A stretch of 64,000 nucleotides of DNA. Source: JAWKWH01 sp041397625. Its GTDB lineage: Bacteria; Pseudomonadota; Alphaproteobacteria; Rhizobiales; Rhizobiaceae. A program made the translations under genes and the position numbers. Below are positions 26,707-35,776 of the stretch, piece by piece. Location of the stretch: assembly GCA_041397625.1 (NCBI GenBank), contig JAWKWH010000006.1:38607-102606 (forward strand), in the 5' to 3' direction. The first letter of the stretch is position 1. The number at the start of each line of letters is the position of its first letter. Under the pieces are notes generated by a model. That model was not told where the DNA came from and did not search any database. It was given only the letters and a program-made list of their open reading frames with translations.

Positions 26707-27402
26707 TCAGCCGAGAAACACGGTCCAGTCGGCAAGCGGCGCACGTTCGGTGCGCAGGTTGTTTTCCGGCTTGGACGTGTCCTCGTAGCCGAGCGCCATG
26801 CCGCAGACGACCACTTCCTCGTCGGGAATGCCGAGCACGGGCCTGAGCTGCTTGTGGTATGGCGCGAACGCCGCCTGCGGGCAGGTGTGCAATCCGCGTC
26901 CCCGCGCCGCGATCATGATGTTTTCCAGGAACATGCCGTAGTCGATCCAGGACCCGACCTCCAGCCGCCGGTCGATGGTGAAGATCATGCCTACCGGCGC
27001 ATCAAAATAGATGAAGTTGCGGTCGTGCTGCGCGCGCATCCTGTCGACGTCGCGCCGACCGATGCCGAGCAGGCCGTAGAGCGCGAAGCCGACGGTGCGG
27101 CGGCGTGTCAGATAGGGCTCGAAGAATTGGTCGGGATAATATTTGTACTCGTCCCATTCGGCCTTCTCGGCCCTGATCCCCGAATTCAGGATCGCATCGG
27201 CGATTTTCCGTTTGGTTTCGCCGGTCGTCACATACACCTTCCAGGGCTGCATGTTGGTTCCAGACGGCGCCCGCGCCGATACTTCCAGGATTTCGCGGAT
27301 CGTCTCCTCGCTCACCGGATCGGGCAGGAAAGCGCGCACCGAACGGCGCGAGCCGACCGCCTCGTCGACGATTCTCTGCCGGGTCAACTGCGCGTCATTC
27401 AT
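26707..27402 (-). CDS. Nitroreductase family oxidoreductase (FMN)
   Basis: A 231-residue FMN-dependent NAD(P)H oxidoreductase. The phosphate-binding SRRSVRAF near residue 20 and APSGTNMQPWKVYV near 45-58 are the two standard FMN contacts, and the second FMN block is in MALGYEDTSKPEN near the C-terminus. Family members reduce nitroaromatics, quinones or other acceptors as dimers. The ATG at 27402 has GGTGGA six bases upstream; a TTG two codons earlier has no room for a ribosome site. It ends nine bases from the NnrS stop and is divergent from the XRE-cupin regulator. The natural substrate is not known. Confidence 0.9.
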   Translation of the reverse strand: MNDAQLTRQRIVDEAVGSRRSVRAFLPDPVSEETIREILEVSARAPSGTNMQPWKVYVTTGETKRKIADAILNSGIRAEKAEWDEYKYYPDQFFEPYLTRRRTVGFALYGLLGIGRRDVDRMRAQHDRNFIYFDAPVGMIFTIDRRLEVGSWIDYGMFLENIMIAARGRGLHTCPQAAFAPYHKQLRPVLGIPDEEVVVCGMALGYEDTSKPENNLRTERAPLADWTVFLG

Positions 27403-27530
27403 CGACAATCCACCGTTCCGTCAGCCATTTCCGATTGGCTCCTTCCGCCGGATCGGAATGGGTCGGCAGGTTTCCGACGGCAGGCCGGTGCTTTGCACTA
27501 CGTGCGCAGATTCCGCAAGGCCGCGCCGCC

Positions 27531-27579
27531 TTTCGTGAAATTTTTCTTGATTTTTTCACGGCGATTGGATTTCGTGAAA
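27531..27579. promoter_or_regulatory. CGTGAAA boxes, candidate operator of the XRE-cupin regulator
   Basis: TTTCGTGAAA occurs at 27531-27540 and again at 27570-27579, and the inverse TTTTTTCACG lies between them at 27551-27560. All three are within 70 bp of the regulator ATG, inside an AT-rich patch of otherwise GC-rich DNA. This is consistent with autoregulation of the XRE-cupin gene and/or control of the divergent nitroreductase. Confidence 0.45.
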
Positions 27580-27596
27580 ATCCAGGGAGAGTCTTC

Positions 27597-28208
27597 ATGG
27601 ATGGCACCGCCAAAGCACTGGCCGGCGCACCGGACAACGCCGAAGCGACGGCGGCGGATACCGCCTTGCTCGCCCGCGACATCCGGGCGCTCAGGCGCTC
27701 GCGCAACCTCACGCTCAGCGAACTGGCCGACCAGCTCGGCAGGTCGGTCGGCTGGCTGAGCCAGGTCGAGCGCGGCATATCGGTTGCCTCGATCAACGAT
27801 CTGCGCGCCGTCTGCCGTGCGCTCGAAGTGCCGATCAGCCTGCTGTTTGCCCATGAACCGGCCACCGAGGCGGAGCGTGGCGTCGTCGTCCGTGCCGGCC
27901 GGCGCCGGCCGCTCGGCTCCAGCGACAGCGGCCTGACGGAGGAACTGTTGTCGCCCGATCTGGGCGGCAGCTTCGAGATGGTGCGCTCCGTCTTCGCCCC
28001 CGGCGCGGAACTCGAACAGCCGCAGCAGCGCGACACCGAGGAAGCCGCCTACGTCGTTTCCGGCCATTTCGATATCGAGATCGACGGCGCCTGGCATCAA
28101 CTCGGGCCGGGCGACAGTTTTCGTTTCGACCGCAAACGCCACCGCTGGCGCAACACCGGCGAGACCGAGGCGGTGCTCGTCTGGGTCATTGCACCGCCGG
28201 TCTACTGA
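27597..28208 (+). CDS. XRE-family regulator with C-terminal cupin domain
   Basis: A 203-residue regulator. Residues about 28-82 form an HTH of the Cro/CI type (LRRSRNLTLSELADQLGRSV, then GWLSQVERGISVASINDLRA). Residues 120-200 form a cupin barrel (DTEEAAYVVSGHFDIEIDG, then LGPGDSFRFDRKRHRWRNTG) likely to bind a small ligand. This architecture (PuuR/SutR-like) often controls amine or amino-acid catabolism. The ATG is the first in frame after the CGTGAAA boxes. The demethylation operon begins 23 bp downstream on the same strand, so this is its most likely local regulator, perhaps co-transcribed. Confidence 0.92.
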   Translation: MDGTAKALAGAPDNAEATAADTALLARDIRALRRSRNLTLSELADQLGRSVGWLSQVERGISVASINDLRAVCRALEVPISLLFAHEPATEAERGVVVRAGRRRPLGSSDSGLTEELLSPDLGGSFEMVRSVFAPGAELEQPQQRDTEEAAYVVSGHFDIEIDGAWHQLGPGDSFRFDRKRHRWRNTGETEAVLVWVIAPPVY

Positions 28209-28231
28209 CGCCGGCTCAGGAGATATTTGAG

Positions 28232-30679
28232 ATGACGGACTTACCAACGACAGCCAGGGTTGTCATCATCGGCGGCGGCGTGGTCGGCGTCTCATCGCTC
28301 TACCATCTCGCCAAGGCCGGCTGGACCGATTGCGTGCTGCTGGAGAGGAACGAGCTTACCTCCGGGTCCACCTGGCACGCCGCCGGCAACGTGCCGACAT
28401 TTTCGGCCTCCTGGTCGATCATGAACATGCAGCGCTACTCGACCGAGCTCTATCGCGGGCTCGCCGACGAGGTCGACTATCCGATGAACTACCATGTCAC
28501 CGGTTCGGTACGGCTCGCCCATTCGGATGAGCGGATGCGCGAATTCGAGCGCGTCAAGGGCATGGGCCGCTACCAGGGCATGAACATCGAGCTGTGCACG
28601 CCGGACGAGTTGAAGGCGCATTACCCCTTCCTCGAACTGCACGATCTGAAGGGCGGCCTCTACGATCCGCATGACGGCGACATCGATCCGGCCCAGCTGA
28701 CCCAGGCGCTCGCCAAGGGCGCCCGCGACATGGGCCAGAAGATCATCCGCTTCTGCCCGGTCACAGGCGTGCGCCGTAAAAACGGCGAATGGATCGTCGT
28801 CACGCCCAAGGGCGAGATACGCTGCGAATACGTCGTCAACGCCGCCGGCTACCGCGCCCGCGAGGTCGGCGCCATGTTCGGCCGCAGCATCCCGATGGTC
28901 GCCATGTCGCACCAGTATATCCTGTTCGAGGAAGTGCCGGAGTTGAAGGCGCGGACCGCCGAAACCGGGCGCAAGCTGCCGCTGCTGCGCGACGTCGACA
29001 CCAGTTATTATCTGCGCCAGGAGAAGAACGGCTTCAATCTCGGCCCCTACGAGCGCAACTGCCGCGCCCACTGGGTCACGGCGGACGATCCGATGCCGGA
29101 CGATTTCTCCTTCCAGCTTTACCCCGACGATCTCGACCGGCTGGAGCATTATGTCGAGGACGCGATGGCCCGCGTCCCGATCCTGGCCACGGCCGGCCTT
29201 TCCAGGATCATCAACGGTCCGATCCCCTATCTGCCCGACGGCAATCCCAACATCGGTCCGATGCCGGGCGTACCCAACGCATTCGAGGCCTGCGTCTTCA
29301 CCTTCGGCATCGCCCAGGGCGGCGGCGCCGGCAAGGTGCTGGCCGAATGGGTGACCGAAGGCGGCACCGAATGGGACATGTGGTCCTGCGACCCGCGCCG
29401 TTTCGGCGACTGGTGCGATCAGGATTACGCCCACGCCAAGGCGGTCGAGGTCTACGGCCACGAATACGCCATGCATTTTCCCCGCCACGCCTGGCCGGCC
29501 GGCCGCGGCAAGCGCCTGTCGCCACTGCATTCGCGCCTAAAGGACGCCGGCGCGGTGTTCGGCGCCTATAATGGCTGGGAACGCGCCAACTGGTTCGCCA
29601 AGCCCGGCGACGATACCTCCGAGGACGCCACCCAGACCTGGAACCGCGACGGTCCGTGGCAGAAGCGCATCCGCGAGGAATGCCTTGCCGTCCGCGACCA
29701 TTGCGGCATCCTCGACCTGCCCGGCTTCTCGCGCTACCGCGTCCGGGGCGGCGGGGCGCGGTCCTGGCTGGAGACGATGATCACCGGGCGCGTGCCGCGC
29801 ACGGGCCGCATCGGGCTCGGCTATTTCGCCGACGACAGGGGCCGCATCGTCACCGAGATGTCGATCATGGCGATCAGCGACGACCTGTTCTTCCTGATCA
29901 CGGCGGCGACCGCCGAACTGCACGATCTGGAATGGCTTGTCCGCAATCTGCCCGACGGTTCGGACATCGCGATCGACAACGTTACCGAGCAGTTTTCCTG
30001 CCAGATTCTCTCCGGCCCCGCTTCGCGGGCGCTTTTGGCCGACGTGGCGGGCGACGCCGACCTGCAGCAGCCATGGCTCACCCACCAGACGGCGCAGATC
30101 GCCGGGCGCTACTGCCAGTTGGTGCGGGTATCGTTCGCCGGTGAACTCGGATGGGAGATCCACAGCAAGGTCGAGGATACCGAAACGATCTTCGACGCCG
30201 TTTGGGCGGCCGGCGCCGGCCATGGCCTGAAGCCCTTCGGCATGTACGCACTCGACAGTCTCCGGCTGGAAAAGAGCTACCGCGCCTGGAAGGGCGATCT
30301 GTCGACCGACTACACGATCCTGCAGGGCGGCCTCGACCGCTTCGTCCGCTGGGACAAGCCGGATTTCATCGGCAAGGCGGCGCTGGAGAACGAACGCCAG
30401 AGCGGCGTGAAGAAGCGCTTCGTCACGCTTACCGTCGAAGCCGGCGATTGCGACGCGCCCTATATGTCGACGCTCTGGCACGACGGCCAGGTGGTCGGCG
30501 AAACGACCTCCGGCGGCTGGGGCCACCGCGTCGACAAGTCTATCGCGCTCGGCATGCTGCGCGCCGATCTCGCCGGGCCCGGCACCGGGGTCGAGGTCGA
30601 GATTTTCGGCGAGCGGTTTCCGGCAACCGTGCACGACGGCGCGCTCTGGGATCCGGACAATGAGAGGCTGAGGGCATGA
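28232..30679 (+). CDS. FAD-GcvT fusion dehydrogenase, dimethylglycine/sarcosine dehydrogenase-like (first copy)
   Basis: An 815-residue enzyme with an N-terminal DAO-type FAD domain (GGGVVG at 14-19) and a C-terminal GcvT-like folate domain from about residue 430. His49 in SGSTWHAAG is placed like the histidine that binds FAD covalently in dimethylglycine and sarcosine dehydrogenases. The folate domain carries SFAGELGWEIH near residue 633. Such enzymes oxidatively remove an N-methyl group and pass the carbon to tetrahydrofolate. It overlaps the next gene by 4 nt. A paralogue lies four genes downstream, so the two may act on successive methyl groups or on different substrates. Confidence 0.88.
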   Translation: MTDLPTTARVVIIGGGVVGVSSLYHLAKAGWTDCVLLERNELTSGSTWHAAGNVPTFSASWSIMNMQRYSTELYRGLADEVDYPMNYHVTGSVRLAHSDERMREFERVKGMGRYQGMNIELCTPDELKAHYPFLELHDLKGGLYDPHDGDIDPAQLTQALAKGARDMGQKIIRFCPVTGVRRKNGEWIVVTPKGEIRCEYVVNAAGYRAREVGAMFGRSIPMVAMSHQYILFEEVPELKARTAETGRKLPLLRDVDTSYYLRQEKNGFNLGPYERNCRAHWVTADDPMPDDFSFQLYPDDLDRLEHYVEDAMARVPILATAGLSRIINGPIPYLPDGNPNIGPMPGVPNAFEACVFTFGIAQGGGAGKVLAEWVTEGGTEWDMWSCDPRRFGDWCDQDYAHAKAVEVYGHEYAMHFPRHAWPAGRGKRLSPLHSRLKDAGAVFGAYNGWERANWFAKPGDDTSEDATQTWNRDGPWQKRIREECLAVRDHCGILDLPGFSRYRVRGGGARSWLETMITGRVPRTGRIGLGYFADDRGRIVTEMSIMAISDDLFFLITAATAELHDLEWLVRNLPDGSDIAIDNVTEQFSCQILSGPASRALLADVAGDADLQQPWLTHQTAQIAGRYCQLVRVSFAGELGWEIHSKVEDTETIFDAVWAAGAGHGLKPFGMYALDSLRLEKSYRAWKGDLSTDYTILQGGLDRFVRWDKPDFIGKAALENERQSGVKKRFVTLTVEAGDCDAPYMSTLWHDGQVVGETTSGGWGHRVDKSIALGMLRADLAGPGTGVEVEIFGERFPATVHDGALWDPDNERLRA

Positions 30680-31134
30680 AGCTCGATGCGTTTTCGCGCG
30701 ACCTGATCGCAAAATTCCCGCTCGGCTTCGTCGCCACCGTCACCGCCGACGGCCATCCCCGCGTCTCGCCCAAGGGTACGTTTCTGGTGCTCGACGACGA
30801 GACCGTCGCCTTCGGCGAAATTCGCTCGCCCGGCACGATCGCCAATCTTGCCCACCGGCCGGAGGTCGAAATCAACTTCATCGATCCGTTCCTCCGCAAG
30901 GGGGTTCGCGTGCGCGGCACCGCCGAAATACTGGACGCCGGCACCGAGGCCCATGACGCGCTCATCTGCCGCTGGCACGAGGTCTGGGGCGATCTGGCCG
31001 ACCGCATCAACTGCCTCGTCCGCATTTCCGTCGACTTCACCCGGGTGATCACCACGCCGCCCTATGACGACGGCGTCGGCGAAGAAGAGATGATCGCGCT
31101 CTACAAGACGAAATTCGCGGAGATCTATCCGTGA
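30676..31134 (+). CDS. Pyridoxamine 5'-phosphate oxidase-like flavoprotein
   Basis: A 152-residue split-barrel protein of the PNPOx-like superfamily. It begins MKLDAFSRDLIAKFPLGFVA and includes ATVTADGHPRVSPKGTFLVL and AFGEIRSPGTIANL, which are FMN-contact segments in this fold. It is shorter than true PdxH and lacks the PdxH C-terminal RL motif, so pyridoxal synthesis is unlikely; flavin or F420-type redox or a regulatory role fits better. It overlaps both neighbours by 4 nt, lying inside the demethylation operon between a dehydrogenase and the homocysteine methyltransferase. Its precise function is unknown. Confidence 0.85.
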   Translation: MKLDAFSRDLIAKFPLGFVATVTADGHPRVSPKGTFLVLDDETVAFGEIRSPGTIANLAHRPEVEINFIDPFLRKGVRVRGTAEILDAGTEAHDALICRWHEVWGDLADRINCLVRISVDFTRVITTPPYDDGVGEEEMIALYKTKFAEIYP

Positions 31135-32039
31135 GAACCGTCGTGCTCCTCGATGGCGGCATGGGCCAGGAACTCATCGCCCGATCCAAGCAGCCGCCGC
31201 ATCCGCTGTGGTCGGCCAAGGTGATGATGGACGAGCCGGAGACGGTGCGCGCCGTGCACGAGGACTATCTGCGCGCCGGCGCGCGCGTGCTGACCCTCAA
31301 CAGCTATTCGGCGACGCCCGAACGGCTCGAGGCCGCCGGTCTCGCCGACATGTTCGTGCCGCTGCAGCGGGCGGCGGTCGACGCGGTGAAGGCCGCAATC
31401 GGCGCGGTTGGCGTCGATGCGGCGGTCGCCGGCTGCCTGCCGCCGCTGGTGGCAAGCTACCGTCCCGACCTCGCTTTGCCCTATGAGCGGTCGCTCGACC
31501 TCTACCACCGCATCGTCGCCGAGCAGGCCGATCATGTCGACGTCTTCCTGTGCGAGACGCTCGGTTCCGTGGTCGAGGTGCGCGCCGCAGCGACGGCCGC
31601 CGCCGAATCCGGCCGGCCGGTATGGATGGCGATGACGCTGAAGGACGGCGGCGACGCCGAACTGCGCTCCGGCGAGCCGCTGGCCGACGGCATCGCCGCG
31701 GCGATCGATTGCGGCGTATCTGCCGTGCTCGCCAATTGCTCCTTTCCGGAAACGATTTCCGACGCGCTCGATGACCTCGCCGCTTCCGGCCTGCCCTGGG
31801 GTGCCTATGCCAACGGGTTTACCGGCATCGAGAAGCTGCAGCCCGGCGGCACGGTCAAGGAAATGGAGGCGCGGGACGATCTCGGCCCGGACCGCTATTG
31901 CGACTGGGCCTTCGAAACCCTGGAACACGGCGCCTCGATCACCGGCGGCTGCTGCGAGGTCGGCCCGGCCCACATCGCCGCCATCGCCCGCCGGCTTGAG
32001 GCCGAAAGATTTGAAATCGCGAAGGAACTCCATGCCTGA
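31131..32039 (+). CDS. Homocysteine S-methyltransferase family protein
   Basis: A 302-residue TIM-barrel methyltransferase. The zinc ligands typical of betaine-homocysteine and S-methylmethionine methyltransferases are present: Cys203 in ANCSFPE, and Cys274 and Cys275 in TGGCCEVGP. The N-terminus LLDGGMGQEL also matches. It starts with GTG inside the preceding stop and overlaps the aminotransferase start by 8 nt. In an operon of N-methyl-glycine dehydrogenases it may move a methyl group from a betaine or similar donor to homocysteine, generating methionine. This would start the demethylation series; the methyl donor is an inference. Confidence 0.88.
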   Translation: MRTVVLLDGGMGQELIARSKQPPHPLWSAKVMMDEPETVRAVHEDYLRAGARVLTLNSYSATPERLEAAGLADMFVPLQRAAVDAVKAAIGAVGVDAAVAGCLPPLVASYRPDLALPYERSLDLYHRIVAEQADHVDVFLCETLGSVVEVRAAATAAAESGRPVWMAMTLKDGGDAELRSGEPLADGIAAAIDCGVSAVLANCSFPETISDALDDLAASGLPWGAYANGFTGIEKLQPGGTVKEMEARDDLGPDRYCDWAFETLEHGASITGGCCEVGPAHIAAIARRLEAERFEIAKELHA

Positions 32040-33234
32040 CCTGTCGAACCGTTTCCGCAGCATCGTTCCCGAAGGCGAGAACGATGGCTGGGAGGTGCAT
32101 TTCGCCGCCTTCGCCCGCAAGAACGCCGGCGAGGACATCCTGATGGTGTCGATCGGCGACCACGAGTTTCCGACGCCGGGTGAGACGGTGGAAGCTTGCG
32201 TGCGCGAGGTGCGCGCCGGCCATCATCACTACACCGAGCTTGCCGGCATGCCGGCACTGCGCGAAGCGGTCGCGACGATGACGGCGGCGGCGACCGGGGT
32301 GGAGACCACCGGCGCCAACGTGCTTGCCACCATCGGCGGCCAGGCCGCGCTGTTCGCCGCCCTGCACGGCACGCTCGATCCCGGCGGCCACGGCATCATG
32401 GTGAGCCCCTATTATGTCACCTATCCCGGCGTGTTCAACGCCACCGGCGCGTCGCATTCCGTCGTCGAGGCAAAGGCCGAAAACGGCTTCCAGCCCGATC
32501 CCGCCGACATCGCCGCCGCCATCCGGCCGAACACCCGCGTATTGCTGATCAACTCGCCCAACAACCCGACCGGCGCCGTCTATAGCCGCGAAACGCTGGA
32601 GGCGATCGCCGCCATCTGCCGCGACCACGACCTGTGGCTGATCTCCGACGAGGTCTACTGGACCCATACCGGACCGACGCACCCGCATGTCACGCCGCGC
32701 TCGCTCGATGGCATGGCGGAGCGCACGCTGGTGGTCAATTCGCTGTCGAAGAGCCACGGCATGACCGGCTGGCGCGTCGGCTGGCTGGTGGCGCCGGAGG
32801 CGTTCGTCCGCCTCGGCACCAATTTCAACCTGATCTCCACCTACGGGCTCAACGATTTCGTCAGCCGCGCCGCGATCGAGGCGATCGACAATGGCTGGGG
32901 CGTCGAACGGATCGCCGGTCTCTACGAGCGCCGGCGCGAGACGTTCCTTGCCGCCGTGCGCGGCATCAACGCCATCACCGTGCGCGGCTCGGAGGGCGGC
33001 ATGTATCTGATGCTCGACATCCGCCAGGTTGCCGACAGCGGCCGGAAATTCGCCTGGGGCCTGCTCGACGAGGAGAAGATGGCGGTGATGCCGGGCGAAA
33101 GCTTCGGCCACGCCGCCGCCGGCCACATCCGCATCAGCCTGTGCCAGAACGACGACCTGCTGGAGGAAGCGGCGACACGGCTGAAGCGCTTCGTCTCCAA
33201 CCGGCTCGCCGACGGCAAGGCGGTGGCGTCATGA
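32032..33234 (+). CDS. Class I/II pyridoxal-phosphate aminotransferase
   Basis: A 400-residue fold-type I aminotransferase. Key points are NSPNNPTG at residues 174-181, ISDEVYW near 204-210 and the PLP lysine at residue 240 in NSLSKSHGMTGWRVGW. It starts 8 nt inside the methyltransferase gene, and the second dehydrogenase starts 4 nt inside it, so translation is coupled throughout. The subgroup resembles aspartate/aromatic-type enzymes. Its place between a methyltransferase and a dehydrogenase suggests it handles the amino acid or keto acid left after demethylation. The exact amino donor is not evident. Confidence 0.88.
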   Translation: MPDLSNRFRSIVPEGENDGWEVHFAAFARKNAGEDILMVSIGDHEFPTPGETVEACVREVRAGHHHYTELAGMPALREAVATMTAAATGVETTGANVLATIGGQAALFAALHGTLDPGGHGIMVSPYYVTYPGVFNATGASHSVVEAKAENGFQPDPADIAAAIRPNTRVLLINSPNNPTGAVYSRETLEAIAAICRDHDLWLISDEVYWTHTGPTHPHVTPRSLDGMAERTLVVNSLSKSHGMTGWRVGWLVAPEAFVRLGTNFNLISTYGLNDFVSRAAIEAIDNGWGVERIAGLYERRRETFLAAVRGINAITVRGSEGGMYLMLDIRQVADSGRKFAWGLLDEEKMAVMPGESFGHAAAGHIRISLCQNDDLLEEAATRLKRFVSNRLADGKAVAS

Positions 33235-35681
33235 AGCCGGTAGCGAAGAAGGCCCGGGCGGTCATCATCGGCGGCGGCGTCGCCGGCTGCTCGGTCGCCT
33301 ATCATCTAGCCAAACAGGGCTGGACGGATGTCGTGCTGCTGGAGCGCAAGCAGCTCACCTGCGGCACCACCTGGCACGCCGCCGGCCTGATCGGCCAGTT
33401 GCGGGCGACCGCCAACATGACCCGCCTCGCCCACTATTCCAAGGACCTCTACCTGAAGCTCGAGGCCGAGACCGGCGTCGCCACGGGCCTGCGCCAATGC
33501 GGCTCGATCTCGGTGGCGCTGACCGGCGAGCGCATGGAGGAACTGCGCCGCCAGGCGTCGATGGCGCGCGCCTTCGGCGTTGCCGTCGAGGAGATCTCGC
33601 CGGCCGGGATCGCCGAGCGCTACCCGCACCTCAACGTTGGCGATGCCGTCGGCGGTGTCTGGCTGCCCGAGGACGGCCAGGGCGATCCGGCAAACATCGC
33701 GCTGGCGCTCGCCAAGGGCGCACGCCAGATGGGCGCGCAGACCATCGAGGGCGTCAAGGTCACTGCCATCCACAAGAAAGACGGCCGCGTCACCGGCGTT
33801 TCCTGGCAACGCGACGGCTCAGACGAGCGCGGCGAGATCGAGGCCGAATTCGTCGTCAACTGCGCCGGCATGTGGGGCCACCAGATCGGCCGCATGGCCG
33901 GCATTGCCGTGCCGCTGCACGCCTGCGAGCATTTTTACATCGTCACCGAACCGATCGCCGGTTTGGGCCGACTGCCGGTGCTGCGCGTACCCGACGAATG
34001 CGCCTACTACAAGGAGGACGCCGGCAAGATGCTGGTCGGCGCCTTCGAACCGCATGCCAAGCCCTGGGGCATGGACGGCATCGCCGAGGATTTCTGCTTC
34101 GACCAGTTGCCCGAGGACATCGACCATTTCGAGCCGATCCTGGAGAAGGCGGTCAACCGCTTTCCGGCGCTTGCCGAGGCCGGCATCCATACCTTCTTCA
34201 ACGGGCCGGAGAGCTTTACGCCGGACGATGCCTATCATCTCGGCGAGGCGCCGAACCTGAAGGGCTTCTTCGTCTGCTGCGGCTTCAATTCCATCGGCAT
34301 CCAGTCGTCCGGCGGCGCCGGCATGGCGCTGGCCTGGTGGATGGAGAACGGCCACCCGCCCTTCGACCTCTCCGACGTCGACATCCGCCGCATGCAGCCG
34401 TTCCAGGCCAACAGGACCTATCTCTACGAGCGCTCGAAGGAGACGCTCGGCCTGCTTTATGCCGACCACTTCCCCTATCGGCAGATGGCGACCGCGCGCG
34501 GCATCCGCCGCACCCCCTTCCACGAGCATCTCAAGGCGCGCGGCGCCGTCTTCGGCGAGGTCGCCGGCTGGGAGCGCGCCAACTGGTACGCCAACGAGGG
34601 CGAGGCGCGCGAATACCGCTATTCGTGGAAGCGGCAGAACTGGTTCGCCAACGCCGCTGCCGAGCACGAGGCGGTGCGCACAAACATCGGCATGTACGAC
34701 ATGTCGTCCTTCGGCAAGATCAGGGTCGAGGGCCCCGACGCCGAAACCTTCCTCAACCGCATCTGCGGCAACGACGTTGCCGTGCCGGCGGGCCGCATCG
34801 TCTACACCCAGTTCCTCAACGACCGCGGCGGCATGGAGGCCGACGTTACCGTCACCCGCCTGTCGGAGACAGCATATCTCGTCGTCACGCCGGCCGCGAC
34901 CGTCGGGCGCGAACTGTCGTGGCTGCGCCGGCATCTGGGCGACGCCCGCGCCGTCGTCGCCGATGTCACGGCGGCCGAGGGCGTGCTGGCGGTGATGGGG
35001 CCGAACGCGCGCGCGCTCCTGCAAAGGGTCTCGCCGCATGACTGGTCGAACGACGGCCATCCCTTCGGTTCCGCGCGCGACATCGAACTCGGCATGGGGC
35101 TCGCCCGCGCCCACCGCGTCTCTTATGTCGGCGAACTCGGCTGGGAACTCTACATCTCCGCCGACATGGCCGCCCACGCCTTCGAGACGCTGTGGGACGC
35201 CGGACAGGAGCTCGATCTGAAGCTCTGCGGCATGCACATGATGGATTCCTGCCGCATCGAGAAGGCGTTCCGCCATTTCGGCCACGACATCACCGACGAA
35301 GACCACGTGCTGGAGGCCGGGCTCGGCTTCGCGGTCAAGACGGCGAAGGCGGATTTCATCGGCCGCGACGCGGTGCTACGCAGGAAGGAGACCGGACTGG
35401 AGCGCCGCATGGTGCAGTTCCGCCTCGCCGACCCGGAGCCCCTGCTCTACCACCACGAGCCGATCGTGCGCGACGGTGAAATCGTCTCCTACCTGTCGTC
35501 GGGCAATTACGGCCACCATCTCGGCGCCGCCATCGGCATGGGCTACGTGCCGTGCAAGGGCGAAAGCGCGACAGACGTGCTGGCGTCGACTTACGAGATC
35601 GAGGTCGCCGGCACGCGGGTGAAGGCGCAAGCCTCGCTGAAGCCGCTCTACGACCCGGCCGGCGAGCGGATGAAGGCCTGA
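33231..35681 (+). CDS. FAD-GcvT fusion dehydrogenase, dimethylglycine/sarcosine dehydrogenase-like (second copy)
   Basis: An 816-residue paralogue of the gene at 28232 with the same order: FAD domain (GGGVAG at 14-19, His49 in CGTTWHAAG) then a folate domain ending in YVGELGWELY and a C-terminal barrel. The ATG at 33231 overlaps the aminotransferase stop. Sequence around the active site differs from the first copy (LIGQLRATANMTRLAHYSKD here, NVPTFSASWSIMNMQRYSTE there), which argues for different substrates. It is followed by one half of the dispersed palindromic repeat. Transfer of the released one-carbon unit to tetrahydrofolate is expected from the family. Confidence 0.88.
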   Translation: MKPVAKKARAVIIGGGVAGCSVAYHLAKQGWTDVVLLERKQLTCGTTWHAAGLIGQLRATANMTRLAHYSKDLYLKLEAETGVATGLRQCGSISVALTGERMEELRRQASMARAFGVAVEEISPAGIAERYPHLNVGDAVGGVWLPEDGQGDPANIALALAKGARQMGAQTIEGVKVTAIHKKDGRVTGVSWQRDGSDERGEIEAEFVVNCAGMWGHQIGRMAGIAVPLHACEHFYIVTEPIAGLGRLPVLRVPDECAYYKEDAGKMLVGAFEPHAKPWGMDGIAEDFCFDQLPEDIDHFEPILEKAVNRFPALAEAGIHTFFNGPESFTPDDAYHLGEAPNLKGFFVCCGFNSIGIQSSGGAGMALAWWMENGHPPFDLSDVDIRRMQPFQANRTYLYERSKETLGLLYADHFPYRQMATARGIRRTPFHEHLKARGAVFGEVAGWERANWYANEGEAREYRYSWKRQNWFANAAAEHEAVRTNIGMYDMSSFGKIRVEGPDAETFLNRICGNDVAVPAGRIVYTQFLNDRGGMEADVTVTRLSETAYLVVTPAATVGRELSWLRRHLGDARAVVADVTAAEGVLAVMGPNARALLQRVSPHDWSNDGHPFGSARDIELGMGLARAHRVSYVGELGWELYISADMAAHAFETLWDAGQELDLKLCGMHMMDSCRIEKAFRHFGHDITDEDHVLEAGLGFAVKTAKADFIGRDAVLRRKETGLERRMVQFRLADPEPLLYHHEPIVRDGEIVSYLSSGNYGHHLGAAIGMGYVPCKGESATDVLASTYEIEVAGTRVKAQASLKPLYDPAGERMKA

Positions 35682-35693
35682 CCCTGTAAGCCG

Positions 35694-35710
35694 CCTCCCC
35701 CTTGAGGGGA
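35694..35710. repeat. Solo half of the dispersed palindromic repeat
   Basis: CCTCCCCCTTGAGGGGA matches the left boundary of the composite repeats at 14899 and 48132. Only this one palindrome is present here, directly after the second dehydrogenase stop. It could act as a weak stem-loop at the end of the demethylation operon. Confidence 0.6.
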
Positions 35711-35776
35711 GACTATTGCTCCGGAGCCGGCGCACCCAATCTGGACGCCCGGACGCGTCGCCGGTAATCTGCCGCC

